Shown here: in pieces, positions 1 to 6,760 of the stretch | Position numbering within the stretch: the stretch's first letter is position 1 | Layout of the letters: each line of letters starts with the position of its first letter | Assembly (NCBI GenBank): GCA_017999235.1 | Contig: JAGOBN010000025.1 | Span: 1 to 15,022, forward strand | Length of the DNA: 15,022 bases | From: Anaerolineales bacterium | GTDB lineage: Bacteria > Chloroflexota > Anaerolineae > Anaerolineales > UBA6663 | Direction: 5' to 3' | Program-made: the position numbers and the translations under genes | The notes under the pieces: generated by a model | What the model saw: only the letters and a program-made list of their open reading frames with translations | What the model was told of the DNA's origin: nothing | Database searches by the model: none

Positions 1-378
1 GCATTGCGCCGCGCGCTGAGAGACACGGCCCGGCCCGGCACATTCTCCGCCAACGACCTGAACCTTTACGCGGCGGCTTGGCAGCAGCCTGGCGCGCTCT
101 CGGCAATGCTGGGCTGGTATCGCGCGGCGGCGCGGGCGGCGTTCCAGCGCCCTGCCGGACCTCGACCGCGCCGCATCACGGCGGAGACACTGATTATTTG
201 GGGGGAGCAGGATGTGGCGCTGGGGGTGGAACTCGCCGAACAGAGTCTGGCTTATACCGAGCGCGGCCGGCTGGTGCGGTTGCCCGACGCCACCCATTGG
301 GTGCAGCACGATTGCCCGGCCGAGGTCACGCGCCTCTTATTGGACCACTTGGGCCGGAGCGCTAACGCGGCGCCGTGA
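1..378 (+). CDS. alpha/beta hydrolase, C-terminal part (5' end outside the window)
   Basis: The reading frame is open from the first base, so this is the last ~126 residues of a longer protein. The sequence shows the end of an alpha/beta-hydrolase fold of the epoxide hydrolase/haloalkane dehalogenase type. A beta strand leads into LIIWGEQD, where the Asp is the usual acid-loop position. About 50 residues later comes DATHWVQHDCP, where the His is the catalytic base, followed by a closing helix ending LLLDHL. The nucleophile elbow (GxSxG or GxDxG) lies upstream and cannot be seen, so esterase, epoxide hydrolase and dehalogenase cannot be told apart and the substrate is unknown. The gene ends in TGA and its last 17 bases overlap the end of the opposing methyltransferase gene. 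Confidence 0.85.
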   Translation, partial: ALRRALRDTARPGTFSANDLNLYAAAWQQPGALSAMLGWYRAAARAAFQRPAGPRPRRITAETLIIWGEQDVALGVELAEQSLAYTERGRLVRLPDATHWVQHDCPAEVTRLLLDHLGRSANAAP

Positions 379-1168
379 TCCGCAGCCACGGGAACGGCGA
401 ACGCGGCTGCTCGCCCCACCACCAGCCGGCCAGGCGGTTCAACGGTGCGCGCGGGTTGTACAGCACCTCCGGGCGGAACGGCGCCACGGCCGCCCAGGTG
501 TGGTGGTGATAATCTTCAACCATGAACCCCAGGCTCTTGGATTGATAGTACGCGCGGGTGCGCGCCTGCGCGGCCGGCACCGCCCGTTCGGCATAGAGCG
601 GGCTGTCCAGCAGATGGATCTCGCCGCCCGGCGCCGCCAACGCCAACAAGCGACGCAGCAAGGCCGGCAAGTCCGGGAAGTATTGGATCACGCTCGCCAG
701 CACAATCACATCAAAGGCGTGCGCCGGCAACGGGGCCGTGAAGACGTCGGCGTATAGGAATTTCGCGCGCGTCTGGTCGCTGAACACCCGCGCCGCCTGG
801 GTCAGCTCGCGCTGATTCAGGTCCAGGCCGTAAACCCGGTCGTGCGCCGAAATCGCCGCCAGCTGCCGCGTCAGCCAGCCGTTGCCGCAGCCCACTTCGA
901 GCATCGTCAAGTTGCGCCAGAAGCGCGCCAAATGGTTGGCCAGCCGGCTCAACGAGTCAGCGCGCGCCCCCCACTCACTCTTGAGCGGATGATCGGCCGG
1001 AATGTCCGGCAAATCCCGCACGATCTCGTCGCTATACAAGCGAAATTCGCGCGCCCGCACCCGCCAGTAGCGGGTTTCCTTGGCCTGGTAAGGCGCCGGA
1101 TCGGAGAGATAGTAGACGCCGGCGCGCCGTTCCACGCCGGCCAGCACCGCCTCCAGCGCCGCGCTCAT
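362..1168 (-). CDS. class I SAM-dependent methyltransferase
   Basis: This 268-residue protein has a Rossmann-type SAM-binding fold in the middle of the chain. Motif I is LEVGCGNGWL at about residues 90-99. The acidic ribose-binding strand is YGLDLN at 113-118. The post-motif strand is DVIVLASVIQYFPD at 153-166, and the usual helix plus PGGEIHLLDSP segment follows near 180. About 85 residues precede motif I and may form a helical lid or substrate domain. The C-terminus is rich in Trp and Arg (WWWGEQPRS). The start ATG overlaps the stop of the upstream methyltransferase as ATGA, which implies translational coupling. The substrate cannot be read from the sequence. It resembles the Methyltransf_11/25 group, which covers small molecules, lipids and sugars. 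Confidence 0.85.
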   Translation of the reverse strand: MSAALEAVLAGVERRAGVYYLSDPAPYQAKETRYWRVRAREFRLYSDEIVRDLPDIPADHPLKSEWGARADSLSRLANHLARFWRNLTMLEVGCGNGWLTRQLAAISAHDRVYGLDLNQRELTQAARVFSDQTRAKFLYADVFTAPLPAHAFDVIVLASVIQYFPDLPALLRRLLALAAPGGEIHLLDSPLYAERAVPAAQARTRAYYQSKSLGFMVEDYHHHTWAAVAPFRPEVLYNPRAPLNRLAGWWWGEQPRSPFPWLRITAPR

Positions 1169-1962
1169 CGCGGCCGGTACTCCGCCGTCAGAGTCACAAA
1201 ATCGCCCCAGGTGTTAAGGAGCGGCCAGCCCCCCACCCGCTCATCCAGCCGCGTGAGCCAGTGGAACAAGCGCGGGAAGCGGTGGGGGAACCCGTCCATG
1301 AAGGCCGGCGGGCTGAAGAGCGCCAGGCTCCGGTATTGGATGGAGCAGAAATCCGGACCGAGGGCGGCCCGCACAGCGGCGGGCGTAAAGTAATACGTGG
1401 GCACCGCCGCGCCGGCCACCCGCGCCAGCGTGCGCCCGCGCACCCGGCGCAGCGCCACCCGCCAGCGGCCGCGCGCCAATTGGGCCAGCTCCCACGGGCA
1501 GACCGGCGGCATCACCACCCACACCACCTGGCCGCCCGGCCGCAGCACCGCGGGGAGGCCGGCCGCCACCGGCCGCAGATCCGGCGCACAGTTCAAGCCG
1601 CCAAAATTGGAGAACACCAGATCGTACGGGCCGCCGGTAACGGCGCGCAGGTCCAGGAACGAGCACGCCTGCACCGTCAGCCGGCCGCCCAGCGCCGGCC
1701 CCGCCGCCTTGCGTGCGATCTCGGCCAGCATGCCGTCGGCCACATCGGTGGCGTGCACCCAATACCCGCGCTCCGCGAAGTAGGCGGCATCTTCGCCCGT
1801 GCCGGCGTTGAGTTCCAGCAGCCGCGCACCCGGCGCCCGCCGCTCCGTTACCCGCGCCCGCACCTGGCCGCGCGCCCACCGAATCGCCGGATGGCCGGCG
1901 CCGTAGGCATCGTAAACGGCCGCCTGGCCGGTGAACCCGCGTTTGACCGCTTCTAAGTCCAT
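1165..1962 (-). CDS. class I SAM-dependent methyltransferase
   Basis: This protein of about 265 residues opens MDLEAVKRGFTGQAAVYDAY, typical of a methyltransferase with a short N-terminal helix before the fold. Motif I is LELNAGTGEDA (about residues 49-59); Asn replaces the more usual Gly in the first position of the GxGxG loop. It is followed by HATDVADGML with the ribose-binding Asp, the strand YDLVFSNFGGLNC, and the LRPGG turn. The C-terminal half carries YYFTP and a Phe/Pro-rich stretch. The start is uncertain: a GTG at 1971 would add MEH. I chose the ATG at 1962 because GGAG lies 3 bases before it and the N-terminus then looks natural. It is the first gene of a two-gene unit with a TATAAT box about 30 bases upstream. 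The substrate is unknown. Confidence 0.82.
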   Translation of the reverse strand: MDLEAVKRGFTGQAAVYDAYGAGHPAIRWARGQVRARVTERRAPGARLLELNAGTGEDAAYFAERGYWVHATDVADGMLAEIARKAAGPALGGRLTVQACSFLDLRAVTGGPYDLVFSNFGGLNCAPDLRPVAAGLPAVLRPGGQVVWVVMPPVCPWELAQLARGRWRVALRRVRGRTLARVAGAAVPTYYFTPAAVRAALGPDFCSIQYRSLALFSPPAFMDGFPHRFPRLFHWLTRLDERVGGWPLLNTWGDFVTLTAEYRPR

Positions 1963-1989
1963 GTGCTCCACGTCCGTGTGTTGAGGTCA

Positions 1990-1995
1990 ATTATA
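1990..1995 (-). promoter_or_regulatory. candidate -10 box for the methyltransferase pair
   Basis: The minus strand reads a perfect TATAAT here, placing a transcription start near 1983 and giving a leader of about 20 bases before the ATG at 1962. No good -35 hexamer is seen at 16-18 bases upstream, so only the -10 element is supported. Confidence 0.45.
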
Positions 1996-2047
1996 GCCAG
2001 GAAGCTCCACCGGGCCGCCGCCGCCGTACCACCGGCGTGTCCTTGGC

Positions 2048-2076
2048 TTGCGGATTCCCGGCCCCCAGGCTAAAAT
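2048..2076 (+). promoter_or_regulatory. candidate sigma-70 promoter of ffh
   Basis: TTGCGG at 2048-2053 and TAAAAT at 2071-2076 are separated by 17 bases, a good match to the housekeeping promoter layout. The predicted transcription start (about 2083) lies only some 5 bases before the ffh ATG at 2088, so the ffh message would be almost leaderless. No Shine-Dalgarno sequence is present there. Confidence 0.5.
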
Positions 2077-2087
2077 CCTGGGCTTGT

Positions 2088-3407
2088 ATGTTCCAGACAC
2101 TCACCAGCCGACTCCAGACCGTTTTCGATCAGCTCGCGCGGCGCGGTAAACTCACCGAAGCCGATGTGGACGTGGCCTTGCGCGAGGTGCGCCTGGCGCT
2201 CCTCGAAGCCGACGTTCACTTCTCCGTGGTGAAGAGCTTCCTGGACCGGGTGCGCGCGCGCGCCATCGGGGCGGAAGTCTCCAAGGCGCTCAACCCGGCT
2301 CAGCAGGTCATCAAGATCGTCAACGACGAATTGATCGCCACGCTGGGCGAGCCGGGGCGCCTAAACCTGCGCGGCGCGCAGCCGCGCGTGATCATGTTGG
2401 TGGGCCTGCAAGGCGCCGGCAAGACCACCACGGCCGCCAAACTGGCGCGCAAACTGCGCGCGCAGGGCGAGCGCGTCATGCTGGTGGCCGCGGACCCTTA
2501 CCGGCCGGCGGCCACACTGCAGCTGGAGACGCTGGGCCAGCAGATTGATGTGCCGGTTTATACCGGCGCCGCCCGCCCGTCGGAGCTGTGCGCCGAGGCC
2601 GTCAAGGCCGGCGAACGCCAGGGCAAGACGGCGCTGATCCTGGACACGGCCGGCCGCTCCCAGATCGACGCCATGATGATGAGCGAGATCCTGGCGGTCA
2701 AAACGGCCACCAACCCGGTCGAGATCCTGCTGGTGGCGGACGCCATGACCGGCCAGGAATCAGTCCGCATCGCCGAGGCCTTCCACAAGCAGCTCGGCCT
2801 GACGGGCTTGATCCTCTCCAAGATGGACGGCGATGCCCGCGGCGGCGCGGCCATCTCCATGCGCTCGGTCACCGGCGTGCCGATCAAGTTCCTGGCCGTG
2901 GGCGAGAAGACCGACGCGCTGGAGGTCTTTGACCCCGGGCGCGTGGCCGGCCGGATCCTGGGCATGGGCGATATCCTGGGCCTGATCGAGCGGGCCGAGG
3001 CCATGGACAAGGAAAAAGCCCAGGCCGCCGCCGAGCGCCTGGTGGCCGGCGACTTCACCCTGGACGACTTCGTGACGCAATTGCGCGAAGTGCGTAAAAT
3101 GGGGCCGGTGGGTCAGCTGCTGGGCATGATCCCGGGCTTCAGCGGTCCCAAAATGCAGATCGACGAGCAGGCCGTGGAGAAACAGCTCAAGCGGACGGAG
3201 GCCATCATTTACTCGATGACGCGCCAAGAACGCCGCCGGCCGGATGTGCTCAACGCCAGCCGCAAGCGCCGCGTGGCGGCCGGCTCTGGCACCCAGGTCT
3301 ACGAAGTGAACCAGCTGCTCAAGCAGTTCAAGGACATGCAGAAGCTGATGAAGCAGATGGGGAACAAGAAGCGGCCGGGCGGCCTGGGGCTGCCCCGCTT
3401 CCGTTAA
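2088..3407 (+). CDS. ffh: signal recognition particle protein Ffh (SRP54 GTPase)
   Basis: The 439-residue length is normal for Ffh. The protein binds 4.5S SRP RNA and the signal sequences of nascent membrane proteins and delivers ribosomes to FtsY at the membrane. The order is an N domain (1-95), a GTPase G domain with P-loop GLQGAGKTT (106-114), DTAGR (186-190), SKMDGDARGG (244-253) and GEKTDALEVFDP (272-283), then the methionine-rich M domain from about 300. The M domain carries the RNA-binding signature SGTQVYEVNQLLKQF near 400-414 and a Met-rich helix (MQKLMKQM). The frame is open further upstream to a GTG at 2037, but the ATG at 2088 gives the canonical MFQTLTSRLQ start. It is the first gene of the ffh-rpsP-khpA-rimM cluster. 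Confidence 0.98.
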   Translation: MFQTLTSRLQTVFDQLARRGKLTEADVDVALREVRLALLEADVHFSVVKSFLDRVRARAIGAEVSKALNPAQQVIKIVNDELIATLGEPGRLNLRGAQPRVIMLVGLQGAGKTTTAAKLARKLRAQGERVMLVAADPYRPAATLQLETLGQQIDVPVYTGAARPSELCAEAVKAGERQGKTALILDTAGRSQIDAMMMSEILAVKTATNPVEILLVADAMTGQESVRIAEAFHKQLGLTGLILSKMDGDARGGAAISMRSVTGVPIKFLAVGEKTDALEVFDPGRVAGRILGMGDILGLIERAEAMDKEKAQAAAERLVAGDFTLDDFVTQLREVRKMGPVGQLLGMIPGFSGPKMQIDEQAVEKQLKRTEAIIYSMTRQERRRPDVLNASRKRRVAAGSGTQVYEVNQLLKQFKDMQKLMKQMGNKKRPGGLGLPRFR

Positions 3408-3434
3408 TTTTGTTAAACTGATCGCGCGCGGCCG

Positions 3435-3448
3435 GCCGCCGCGGCGGC
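3435..3448. repeat. 14-base GC palindrome between ffh and rpsP
   Basis: GCCGCCGCGGCGGC is a perfect palindrome in the 132-base gap after ffh. It is not followed by a T-run on either strand, so it is not a convincing intrinsic terminator. It may be chance in GC-rich DNA or a weak RNA hairpin. No clear promoter for rpsP is visible in the gap. Confidence 0.35.
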
Positions 3449-3525
3449 GGACTCCCTTCAAGTCCCCTCCCGCCCCGAACGCCGGCCCCGCCTGATCTGT
3501 TTGAATAATTCGCTTTCAACTCTCC

Positions 3526-3531
3526 GAGGAG
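3526..3531 (+). promoter_or_regulatory. Shine-Dalgarno site of rpsP
   Basis: GAGGAG lies 8 bases before the rpsP ATG at 3540. This is a strong site and fixes the start codon, in contrast to ffh and rimM, which have no clear site. Confidence 0.75.
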
Positions 3532-3539
3532 AATGACCG

Positions 3540-3932
3540 ATGGTTCGACTTCGTCTGCGCCGCGTTGGCGGCAAGGCTCAACCCAGTTTCCGGATCGTGG
3601 CCGCCGAGCATGAGCATCCGCGCGATGGCCGCTTCATCGAAGAGTTGGGCGCGTACAACCCGCGCACCAACCCCGCCACCATCGTGGTGGACGAGCCCAA
3701 GATCTTCAAGTGGTTGAAAAACGGCGCCCAGCCGAGCGATTCCGTGGCCCAAATCCTGAAGTCGAGCGGCACCTTAGACCGCTACGCGCGCTTCAAGACG
3801 GGCGAAGCCGCCGAAATGCTGGCGGCCGAAGCGGCCTCCGCCGCCCAGACCCGCAACCTCAACCCCCGGACGACGGACGCCGCGGCCGTCCGCAAGGACC
3901 GCCCGGCCAAGAAGAAGGCCAAGAAAGACTAA
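3540..3932 (+). CDS. rpsP: 30S ribosomal protein S16 with C-terminal extension
   Basis: The first ~85 residues are a canonical bS16, a small-subunit protein needed for 30S assembly. They include MVRLRLRRVGGKAQPSFRIV at the start, the loop HPRDGRFIEELGAYNPR (26-42), and IFKWLKNGAQPSDSVAQIL (55-73). The protein is 130 residues long against a usual 80-95. The extra ~45 residues are an Ala/Glu stretch followed by a basic tail ending KKKAKKD, probably disordered and perhaps bound to rRNA. The start is fixed by GAGGAG 8 bases upstream. The next gene, khpA, begins 28 bases downstream. The rpsP-khpA-rimM order is widely conserved, which supports the call. Confidence 0.97.
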   Translation: MVRLRLRRVGGKAQPSFRIVAAEHEHPRDGRFIEELGAYNPRTNPATIVVDEPKIFKWLKNGAQPSDSVAQILKSSGTLDRYARFKTGEAAEMLAAEAASAAQTRNLNPRTTDAAAVRKDRPAKKKAKKD

Positions 3933-3960
3933 GGCCCGCTGACGGCCTGAGGCCCAACTT

Positions 3961-4194
3961 ATGAAAGAGCTGGTGGAGTATCTGGCGAAAGCCCTGGTAG
4001 ACGAGCCGGACGAGGTTCAGGTGAGCGAAGTGGTCACCGGGCCGGATGTCCTGCTTGAACTGCGGGTGGCGCAGGGCGATATGGGCCGCATCATCGGCCG
4101 TAATGGCAAGGTGATCACGGCCATCCGCGCCCTGGTGCAAGTCTGCGCCGCGCGCGAAGCCAAACGCGCCACGCTCGAACTGGTCGAAGACTGA
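3961..4194 (+). CDS. khpA: KH-domain RNA-binding protein KhpA
   Basis: This 77-residue protein is a single KH domain. The nucleic-acid-binding GxxG loop is visible as GRIIGRNGK (42-50), and a leading helix KELVEYLAKALVDEP matches the family. The family (UPF0109/KhpA, formerly YlqC) binds RNA, in Gram-positives often as a KhpA-KhpB dimer affecting cell elongation and division and some mRNAs. The position between rpsP and rimM is the classical one. The start is preceded only by a weak GAGG about 8 bases away. The stop is followed by a large hairpin (4217-4268) before rimM. Confidence 0.95.
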   Translation: MKELVEYLAKALVDEPDEVQVSEVVTGPDVLLELRVAQGDMGRIIGRNGKVITAIRALVQVCAAREAKRATLELVED

Positions 4195-4216
4195 CCGCTG
4201 TCGGCCGCCTATCGCG

Positions 4217-4268
4217 GAAGGACGAAAGATGAGCGACGATCCCGGTCGTCCCGCGTCTTTCGTCCTTC
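4217..4268. repeat. intergenic inverted repeat, copy 1 (AGGACGAAAG family)
   Basis: The left arm GAAGGACGAAAGA (4217-4229) and right arm TCTTTCGTCCTTC (4256-4268) pair perfectly over 13 bases. Inside lies a second short stem, GACGA (4235-4239) with TCGTC (4246-4250). The element fills most of the khpA-rimM gap. It shares an identical 14-base right arm, CGTCTTTCGTCCTT, with the element at 14790-14844, so this is a dispersed repeat rather than a one-off terminator. No T-run follows on the + strand, so it need not stop rimM transcription, but it could slow RNA decay or polymerase. Confidence 0.8.
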
Positions 4269-4282
4269 TGGTTTAACCCTCT

Positions 4283-4780
4283 ATGCCTGACTTACAAATC
4301 CTGGGCCGTATCGCGCGCCCGCACGGGGTGCGCGGCGAACTGGTGCTGGACGCCGACCGGACAGCCGCTGACCGCCTGGCGGAGACGGAGACCGTTTACC
4401 TGGGCGAGCCGCCGGTGGCGCACACCCTCACCGGCGTGCGCTGGCACCGGGACCGCCTGCTGATCCAGCTGGCGGGCTGCGACGACCGGGACGCGGCGGA
4501 AGCGTATCGCGGCCGGGCGCTGGCGGTGGCGCACACGCCGGCCCCGCCGCTGCCGCCCGGCACCTATTACTGGCGCGATATCCTGGGGCTCACCGTGATC
4601 ACAGATGAAGCCGAGACGCTGGGCGTGATCACCGAAATCCTGGAGACCGGCGCCAACGACGTTTACGTGGTTACCGGCGCGGCCGGCGAAGTGCTGATCC
4701 CGGCCGCGCCGGGCGTGGTGTTGAGCGTGGATTTGGACGCGCGCCAGATGCGCGTGCACCTGCTGGAGGGCTTGCGCTGA
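4283..4780 (+). CDS. rimM: ribosome maturation factor RimM
   Basis: The 165-residue length is usual for the family. RimM binds ribosomal protein S19 and assists maturation of the 30S head. The N-terminal barrel starts LQILGRIARPHGVRGEL (4-20), with the signature GxxxxxHGxxGE. A PRC-barrel follows from about 93: YYWRDILGLTV, the conserved GANDVYVV (123-130), and VLIPAAPGVVLSVD near 137-150. No Shine-Dalgarno motif is seen before the ATG. In many bacteria trmD and rplS come next; here the cluster stops and rsmD converges from the other strand only 16 bases away. Confidence 0.96.
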   Translation: MPDLQILGRIARPHGVRGELVLDADRTAADRLAETETVYLGEPPVAHTLTGVRWHRDRLLIQLAGCDDRDAAEAYRGRALAVAHTPAPPLPPGTYYWRDILGLTVITDEAETLGVITEILETGANDVYVVTGAAGEVLIPAAPGVVLSVDLDARQMRVHLLEGLR

Positions 4781-4796
4781 GCGGCGTCCGGCGCCG

Positions 4797-5360
4797 TTAC
4801 TCCGCCAGGCGCTCGTAGAAGCACAGCAGGGTGCTGCCGTACCGGCGCTGGTCGATGAGCGTGAAGTGCCGGAGCGCCTGCTCGCTGTATTCTTTGGGGT
4901 CGATCTGGGCCACCACCACGCCGTCCGGGTTCACCCATTCCGGCCGGCGGTCCAGCGCGGTCAGGGTCTTGATCCACAGCTCTTGATACTGCGGCGGCGC
5001 GACATGCACGTAGTCAAAGCCCTGGCGGGGATGATTACGCAGGTGGATAAACACATCCGAGCGGATCACGCGCCCCAGCGCCGCCAGCTCGGTGTGGCGC
5101 AGATTATCCAGGATCACGCCGGCGGCCGCGCGGCCGGCCTCCACAAATTCGGCGTAGGCGGCCCCGCGGCTGAGCGCTTCGATCCCCACCCCGCCGGTGC
5201 CGGCGAACAGATCCAGCACGCGCGCGTCCCGCACTTCGTCGGCCAGGATATTAAAGAGCGCTTCCTTAACCCGGTCCGTAATGGGCCGCGTCCCCTCGCC
5301 GGGGACCTGTTTCAGCCGGCGCCCCTTGGCGTTCCCGGCGATCACGCGTAAGCCTGACAT
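4797..5360 (-). CDS. rsmD: RsmD-family 16S rRNA guanine-N2 methyltransferase
   Basis: The 187-residue protein matches the RsmD family, which in E. coli makes m2G966 in 16S rRNA. Visible marks are the N-terminal LRVIAGNAKGRRL (4-16), RPITDRVKEALFNIL (25-39) and SAM motif I VLDLFAGTGGVG (48-59). The motif IV position, normally DPPY or DPPF, reads APPQY (121-125), so the catalytic Asp is replaced by Ala with one residue inserted. The C-terminus (YGSTLLCFYE) is normal. Function in rRNA modification is therefore likely by family but activity is not assured. The gene starts 60 bases after the TPR gene, across a GC hairpin, and converges on rimM. Confidence 0.88.
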   Translation of the reverse strand: MSGLRVIAGNAKGRRLKQVPGEGTRPITDRVKEALFNILADEVRDARVLDLFAGTGGVGIEALSRGAAYAEFVEAGRAAAGVILDNLRHTELAALGRVIRSDVFIHLRNHPRQGFDYVHVAPPQYQELWIKTLTALDRRPEWVNPDGVVVAQIDPKEYSEQALRHFTLIDQRRYGSTLLCFYERLAE

Positions 5361-5369
5361 GCGTTGATT

Positions 5370-5403
5370 AAATACAGCGGGGGCGAGTCGGCCCCGCCCC
5401 CGC
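5370..5403 (-). terminator. GC hairpin with short T-rich tail between the TPR gene and rsmD
   Basis: On the minus strand GCGGGGGCG and CGCCCCCGC form a perfect 9-base stem (5377-5385 with 5395-5403) around a 9-base loop, followed by TGTATTT. This looks like a moderate intrinsic terminator closing the sucCD-TPR operon. The T-run is interrupted, so some readthrough into rsmD is plausible. Confidence 0.5.
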
Positions 5404-5421
5404 CGCCGTATGCGTTCCAGT

Positions 5422-5793
5422 TTAGCCGCGGGTCTCGTGCGGCCCCATATTCCAATCCCCGCTGTTGATCTCGTTGATCTGGCCGCGGATCAGGCGCTGC
5501 AGCATCTGCGCGCGGACCCGGTCCTCAAGCTGGCCGGCCAGGACCAGCGCGCGTTCAAACGCCGCGGCCGCCTCGGGCTTGGCGCCGCTGGCTTTGTGGA
5601 CCAGCGCCAGCCCGTACTCCGCTTCCAGATACTCGGGATCCAAGGCCAGCGCCTCCTGCATGGCCTTGAGCGCTTCCATCACCTGGCCCAGGCCGTAGTG
5701 GCCCCAGCCCAGGTTGGCGTGCGCGGCCGCGCTGCGCGGGTTGGCGTTGACTGCGGCGCGGTATTTTTCTAGAGCGCTGGGCGGGGTGGGCAT
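5422..5793 (-). CDS. small tetratricopeptide-repeat protein
   Basis: This 123-residue protein is built of TPR-type helix pairs. Two clear units are at about 22-54 (AAAHANLGWGHYGLG... ALALDPE) and 55-87 (YLEAEYGLALVHKASG... ALVLAG), with a partial unit in the first 20 residues. A charged helix and a short tail (SGDWNMGPHETRG) follow. There is no signal peptide or membrane segment, so it is probably cytoplasmic and mediates protein contacts; no partner is known. It starts 16 bases after the sucD stop, with GGGAG in the gap, so it is almost certainly co-transcribed with sucCD. Whether it has any role with succinyl-CoA synthetase is open. Confidence 0.8.
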   Translation of the reverse strand: MPTPPSALEKYRAAVNANPRSAAAHANLGWGHYGLGQVMEALKAMQEALALDPEYLEAEYGLALVHKASGAKPEAAAAFERALVLAGQLEDRVRAQMLQRLIRGQINEINSGDWNMGPHETRG

Positions 5794-5809
5794 GGTGGCT
5801 TCGCTCCCG

Positions 5810-6670
5810 TTAGTTGGTCAGCAAGCCCGGAATTTCTTCCGGATGCTTGGCCACTTTGACGCGCGCCGCCTGCAAGGCCGCCACTTTATCGGCGGCGGAA
5901 CCCGAGCCGCCCTCGATAATGGCGCCGGCGTGGCCCATGCGTTTGCCGGGCGGCGCCGTCTGGCCGGCGATAAACGCCACCACCGGCTTAGTCATCTTCT
6001 TGGAGATGAACTCGGCCGCGCGCTCTTCATCGTTGCCGCCGATCTCGCCGATCAGCACCACTTTCTCGGTCTGCGGATCGCCCTCGAACATCTCCAGGAT
6101 GTCAATGTAATTCAACCCCTTGACTGGGTCGCCGCCGATCCCCACACACGTGGACTGGCCCATCCCGTTCTGGGTAAGCGCGTGGATGACCTCGTAAGTC
6201 AGGGTGCCGGAGCGCGACACAATGCCGACATTGCCGGGCCGCGAGATGTGGCCGGGGATGATGCCGACCTTGGCCTCGCCCGGCGTGAGCAGGCCGGGGC
6301 AGTTGGGCCCGATCAGACGGATGCCCTTCTGGTCCAGATACTGGCGGACCTTCATCATATCCTGCACGGGGACCCAGTCCGAGATGCAGACGATGAGCGG
6401 CAGGCCAGCGTCGGCGGCCTCGTACATGGCGTCTGGGGCCAGCTTGGCCGGCACATAGATGATTGAGCAGTTGGCGCCGGTGGAGTCGACGGCGGCTTTA
6501 ACCGTGTCGAAGACCGGCACGCCCTCGAACCACTCACCGCCCTTGCCGGGCGTCACGCCGGCCACCACCTTGGTGCCGTAGGCCAGCATCTGCTTGGTGT
6601 GGAAGGAACCTTCGCGGCCCGTGATGCCTTGCACCACCAGGCGGGTGTCTTTGTTGACGAGGATACTCAT
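5810..6670 (-). CDS. sucD: succinyl-CoA synthetase (ADP-forming) alpha subunit
   Basis: SucD carries the phosphorylated histidine and binds CoA in the alpha/beta enzyme that converts succinyl-CoA to succinate with ATP or GTP formation (TCA cycle). The 286 residues match the family length. Visible are the CoA loop [12 protein letters not shown] (15-26), GPNCPG (121-126), SRSGTLTYE (152-160), GIGGDPVKG, and the active-site block [14 protein letters not shown] with the catalytic His at 247. Where E. coli has TEGIP this protein has SDWVP (97-101). The start ATG at 6670 gives [10 protein letters not shown]; an in-frame ATG at 6685 would add five unlikely residues. The gene follows sucC across a 90-base gap holding an inverted repeat. 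Confidence 0.97.
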   Translation of the reverse strand: MSILVNKDTRLVVQGITGREGSFHTKQMLAYGTKVVAGVTPGKGGEWFEGVPVFDTVKAAVDSTGANCSIIYVPAKLAPDAMYEAADAGLPLIVCISDWVPVQDMMKVRQYLDQKGIRLIGPNCPGLLTPGEAKVGIIPGHISRPGNVGIVSRSGTLTYEVIHALTQNGMGQSTCVGIGGDPVKGLNYIDILEMFEGDPQTEKVVLIGEIGGNDEERAAEFISKKMTKPVVAFIAGQTAPPGKRMGHAGAIIEGGSGSAADKVAALQAARVKVAKHPEEIPGLLTN

Positions 6671-6686
6671 AGGATTGGGTCCCAAG

Positions 6687-6751
6687 ATCCAAATCCCACG
6701 GACCCCCTCCCAGCGGCTGAACGCTGGCGAGTGGGCATTGGGATTTGAGAT
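6687..6751. repeat. inverted repeat between sucC and sucD
   Basis: The outer arms CAAATCCCA (6690-6698) and TGGGATTTG (6739-6747) pair over 9 bases, and ATC/GAT adds three more pairs past one bulged base. Inside, CCAGCG (6710-6715) and CGCTGG (6722-6727) form a second stem with a 6-base loop. The build (outer arms plus a different inner stem) resembles the repeats at 4217 and 14790, but the sequence differs. It lies between two genes whose products are needed in equal amounts, so an effect on mRNA stability or sucD translation is possible. Confidence 0.7.
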
Positions 6752-6760
6752 GTAGTTGGA

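Noticed and set aside
2037..2087. Upstream GTG start adding 17 residues to Ffh
   Set aside because: The added residues do not match the Ffh family, and the region holds the promoter; the ATG at 2088 gives the canonical start.
4782..4796. CGGCG-tccgg-CGCCG hairpin between convergent rimM and rsmD
   Set aside because: Only a 5-base stem with no T-run on either side; too weak to call a terminator.
6672..6689. GGATTGGG/CCCAAGATCC as another hairpin at the sucD start
   Set aside because: It needs an inserted base and almost no loop, and it competes with the better stem at 6687-6751.
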